Assembly: GCA_050157065.1 (NCBI GenBank)
Contig: CP189573.1
DNA from: Avipropionibacterium sp050157065
GTDB taxonomy: Bacteria > Actinomycetota > Actinomycetes > Propionibacteriales > Propionibacteriaceae
Length of the DNA stretch: 64,000 bases
Reading direction: 5' to 3' (one strand)
Part shown: in pieces, positions 63,125-64,000 of the stretch
Position numbering within the stretch: position 1 is the first letter of the stretch
How the letters are laid out: each line of letters begins with the position of its first letter
The notes under the pieces: generated by a model
The model's input: the letters and a program-made list of their open reading frames with translations, nothing else
Told to the model about the DNA's origin: nothing
Databases searched by the model: none
Position numbers and translations under genes: made by a program

Positions 63125-64000
63125 CGCTCGTCCTCTCGTTGGTGCTCGGCCACGCCCGGGCGGCTTCCCGGGTCGTCGTTCAGGTCTGCCCCGTACGGGG
63201 TGTCGCCGTACGCGGGGGTGTCTGGTCCGTGCTGCGTCAGGGCGGGCCGTCCGGCGACCACCGCCTCGTGCGGGTCGGCCACCTCGTCGTGTTCTTCGGT
63301 CACCCGCACCACGTCGGGGTGGTAGCGCGACAACATGCCGACCCCGAGCACGGCGACGACCGCGCAGCCCACCATGCCCATGGTGACCACGGGGGTCAGC
63401 TGGCTGGTCTCGCCGAGCAGGAAGGCACCGAGCAGCACCGCCAGCATCGGGTCGGTGACGGTCAGGCCACCGACCACGACCGCCGGCGACCCCGACACGA
63501 ACGCGTGCTGCAGCATGTAGGCCGCGGCCGGGTAGGTCAGCAGCAGCACGATGCCGGGCAGCCAGATGGTCGGGGCGCTCAACGGGACCCCGTGGTCCAG
63601 CTGGACGAAGATCGTCTTCATGTAGCCGGCCGCCAGCCCGTACGCCGACGCGGCTCCGCCGGTCCAGGCCAGACTGTGCACCCAGTCGGGGCCACGCTGG
63701 CCGAGCAGGACCAACACCGTGATCAAGGCTGCGATGGCGAGGCCGGCGATGATGATGTGCGAGGTGGCGGGCAGCTCCGAGGCCGTGTTGCGGGCCGCCA
63801 GCCACACGAAGATCGACACCCCGGCCATGGCTGCTGCGACACCGCCCCAGACCGCGCCGTTGGGACGGCGGTGGCTGCGCCACATGCCGATCAGCACGGC
63901 CAGCGGGACACTCAGCACCGCGATCGGCTGGACCACCGCAACCGGGGCGCCGCGCAGCGCGGCCAGGTGCAGCAGGGCTCCCAGCCCCGACATCGAGAAG
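63121..64000 (-). CDS. DMT-superfamily (EamA-like) membrane protein, 5' end outside window
   Basis: At least 291 residues with eight or more hydrophobic helices; the frame is open through the right edge, so the true start lies beyond it. APVAVVQPIAVLSVPLAVLIG and the second-half segment GLTVTDPMLAVLLGAFLLGETSQLTP are the repeated EamA motifs (P-L at a helix start, then G-E). The C-terminal 55 residues are hydrophilic (VRVTEEHDEVADPHEAVVAG). Such proteins export amino acids, nucleotides or sugars-phosphates; the substrate is unknown. Its stop overlaps the glycosyltransferase start by 4 bp, suggesting a joint role in surface glycan or lipid export. Confidence 0.8.
   Translation of the reverse strand, partial: FSMSGLGALLHLAALRGAPVAVVQPIAVLSVPLAVLIGMWRSHRRPNGAVWGGVAAAMAGVSIFVWLAARNTASELPATSHIIIAGLAIAALITVLVLLGQRGPDWVHSLAWTGGAASAYGLAAGYMKTIFVQLDHGVPLSAPTIWLPGIVLLLTYPAAAYMLQHAFVSGSPAVVVGGLTVTDPMLAVLLGAFLLGETSQLTPVVTMGMVGCAVVAVLGVGMLSRYHPDVVRVTEEHDEVADPHEAVVAGRPALTQHGPDTPAYGDTPYGADLNDDPGSRPGVAEHQREDER

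Overview
The window looks like chromosomal DNA of a high-GC actinobacterium, plausibly a member of the Propionibacteriales; this is inference from base composition, GTG and TTG starts, and gene families such as DUF3097, DUF4192, DUF222-HNH and FCD-GntR. No rRNA, tRNA, CRISPR array, prophage or insertion sequence was recognised.

A housekeeping series runs through the whole window on the minus strand in an order familiar from actinobacteria: leuS (54.8-57.3 kb), comEA-comEC (47.4-50.8), holA with rpsT (26-27.4), lepA (20-22), hemW (10.4-11.6), then hrcA-dnaJ-rsmE-tgt (1-5.2) behind a CIRCE element. Accessory blocks lie in the gaps of this series.

Block A (5.3-10.3 kb): a metallo-beta-lactamase-fold hydrolase, a large protein of unknown function, a LacI regulator with a near-perfect operator, and DUF3097. 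Block B (11.7-20.1): a CUT1-type sugar ABC importer without its ATPase, a secreted beta-helix protein, a Gfo/Idh/MocA oxidoreductase, an aldehyde dehydrogenase and a P450. Block C (22.1-25.9): a membrane-anchored beta-propeller protein overlapping a 650-residue polytopic protein. Block D (27.5-47.3): sugar-acid genes (2-hydroxyacid dehydrogenase, two enolase-superfamily enzymes including a mannonate-dehydratase type), an acyl-CoA oxidase/dehydrogenase with a DUF4442 partner, a ThDP enzyme, a DUF222-HNH gene, a broken Tat-exported PHP gene, a Ser-Pro repeat secreted protein, and a cell-wall group (DUF2809-DUF4232 protein, MecA-like transpeptidase lipoprotein, LysR regulator, signal-less class A beta-lactamase-like hydrolase). 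Block E (50.9-54.8): a broken FUSC-like transporter, a YciI protein and a PH-like/GNAT fusion. The right end (57.6-64 kb) carries a PfkB kinase, DUF4192, a YGQ-rich membrane protein, a mutarotase-like protein, a glycosyltransferase and a DMT permease cut by the window edge.

Three traits recur. Many genes begin 6-8 nt after a TANNNT hexamer with no ribosome-binding site, suggesting common leaderless transcription. Short tandem repeats occur both between genes and in frame inside proteins. Three genes between 39 and 52 kb carry frameshifts, one explained exactly by a 22-bp tandem duplication. The leuS upstream region holds a short leucine-containing reading frame followed by a strong intrinsic terminator, a candidate attenuator.
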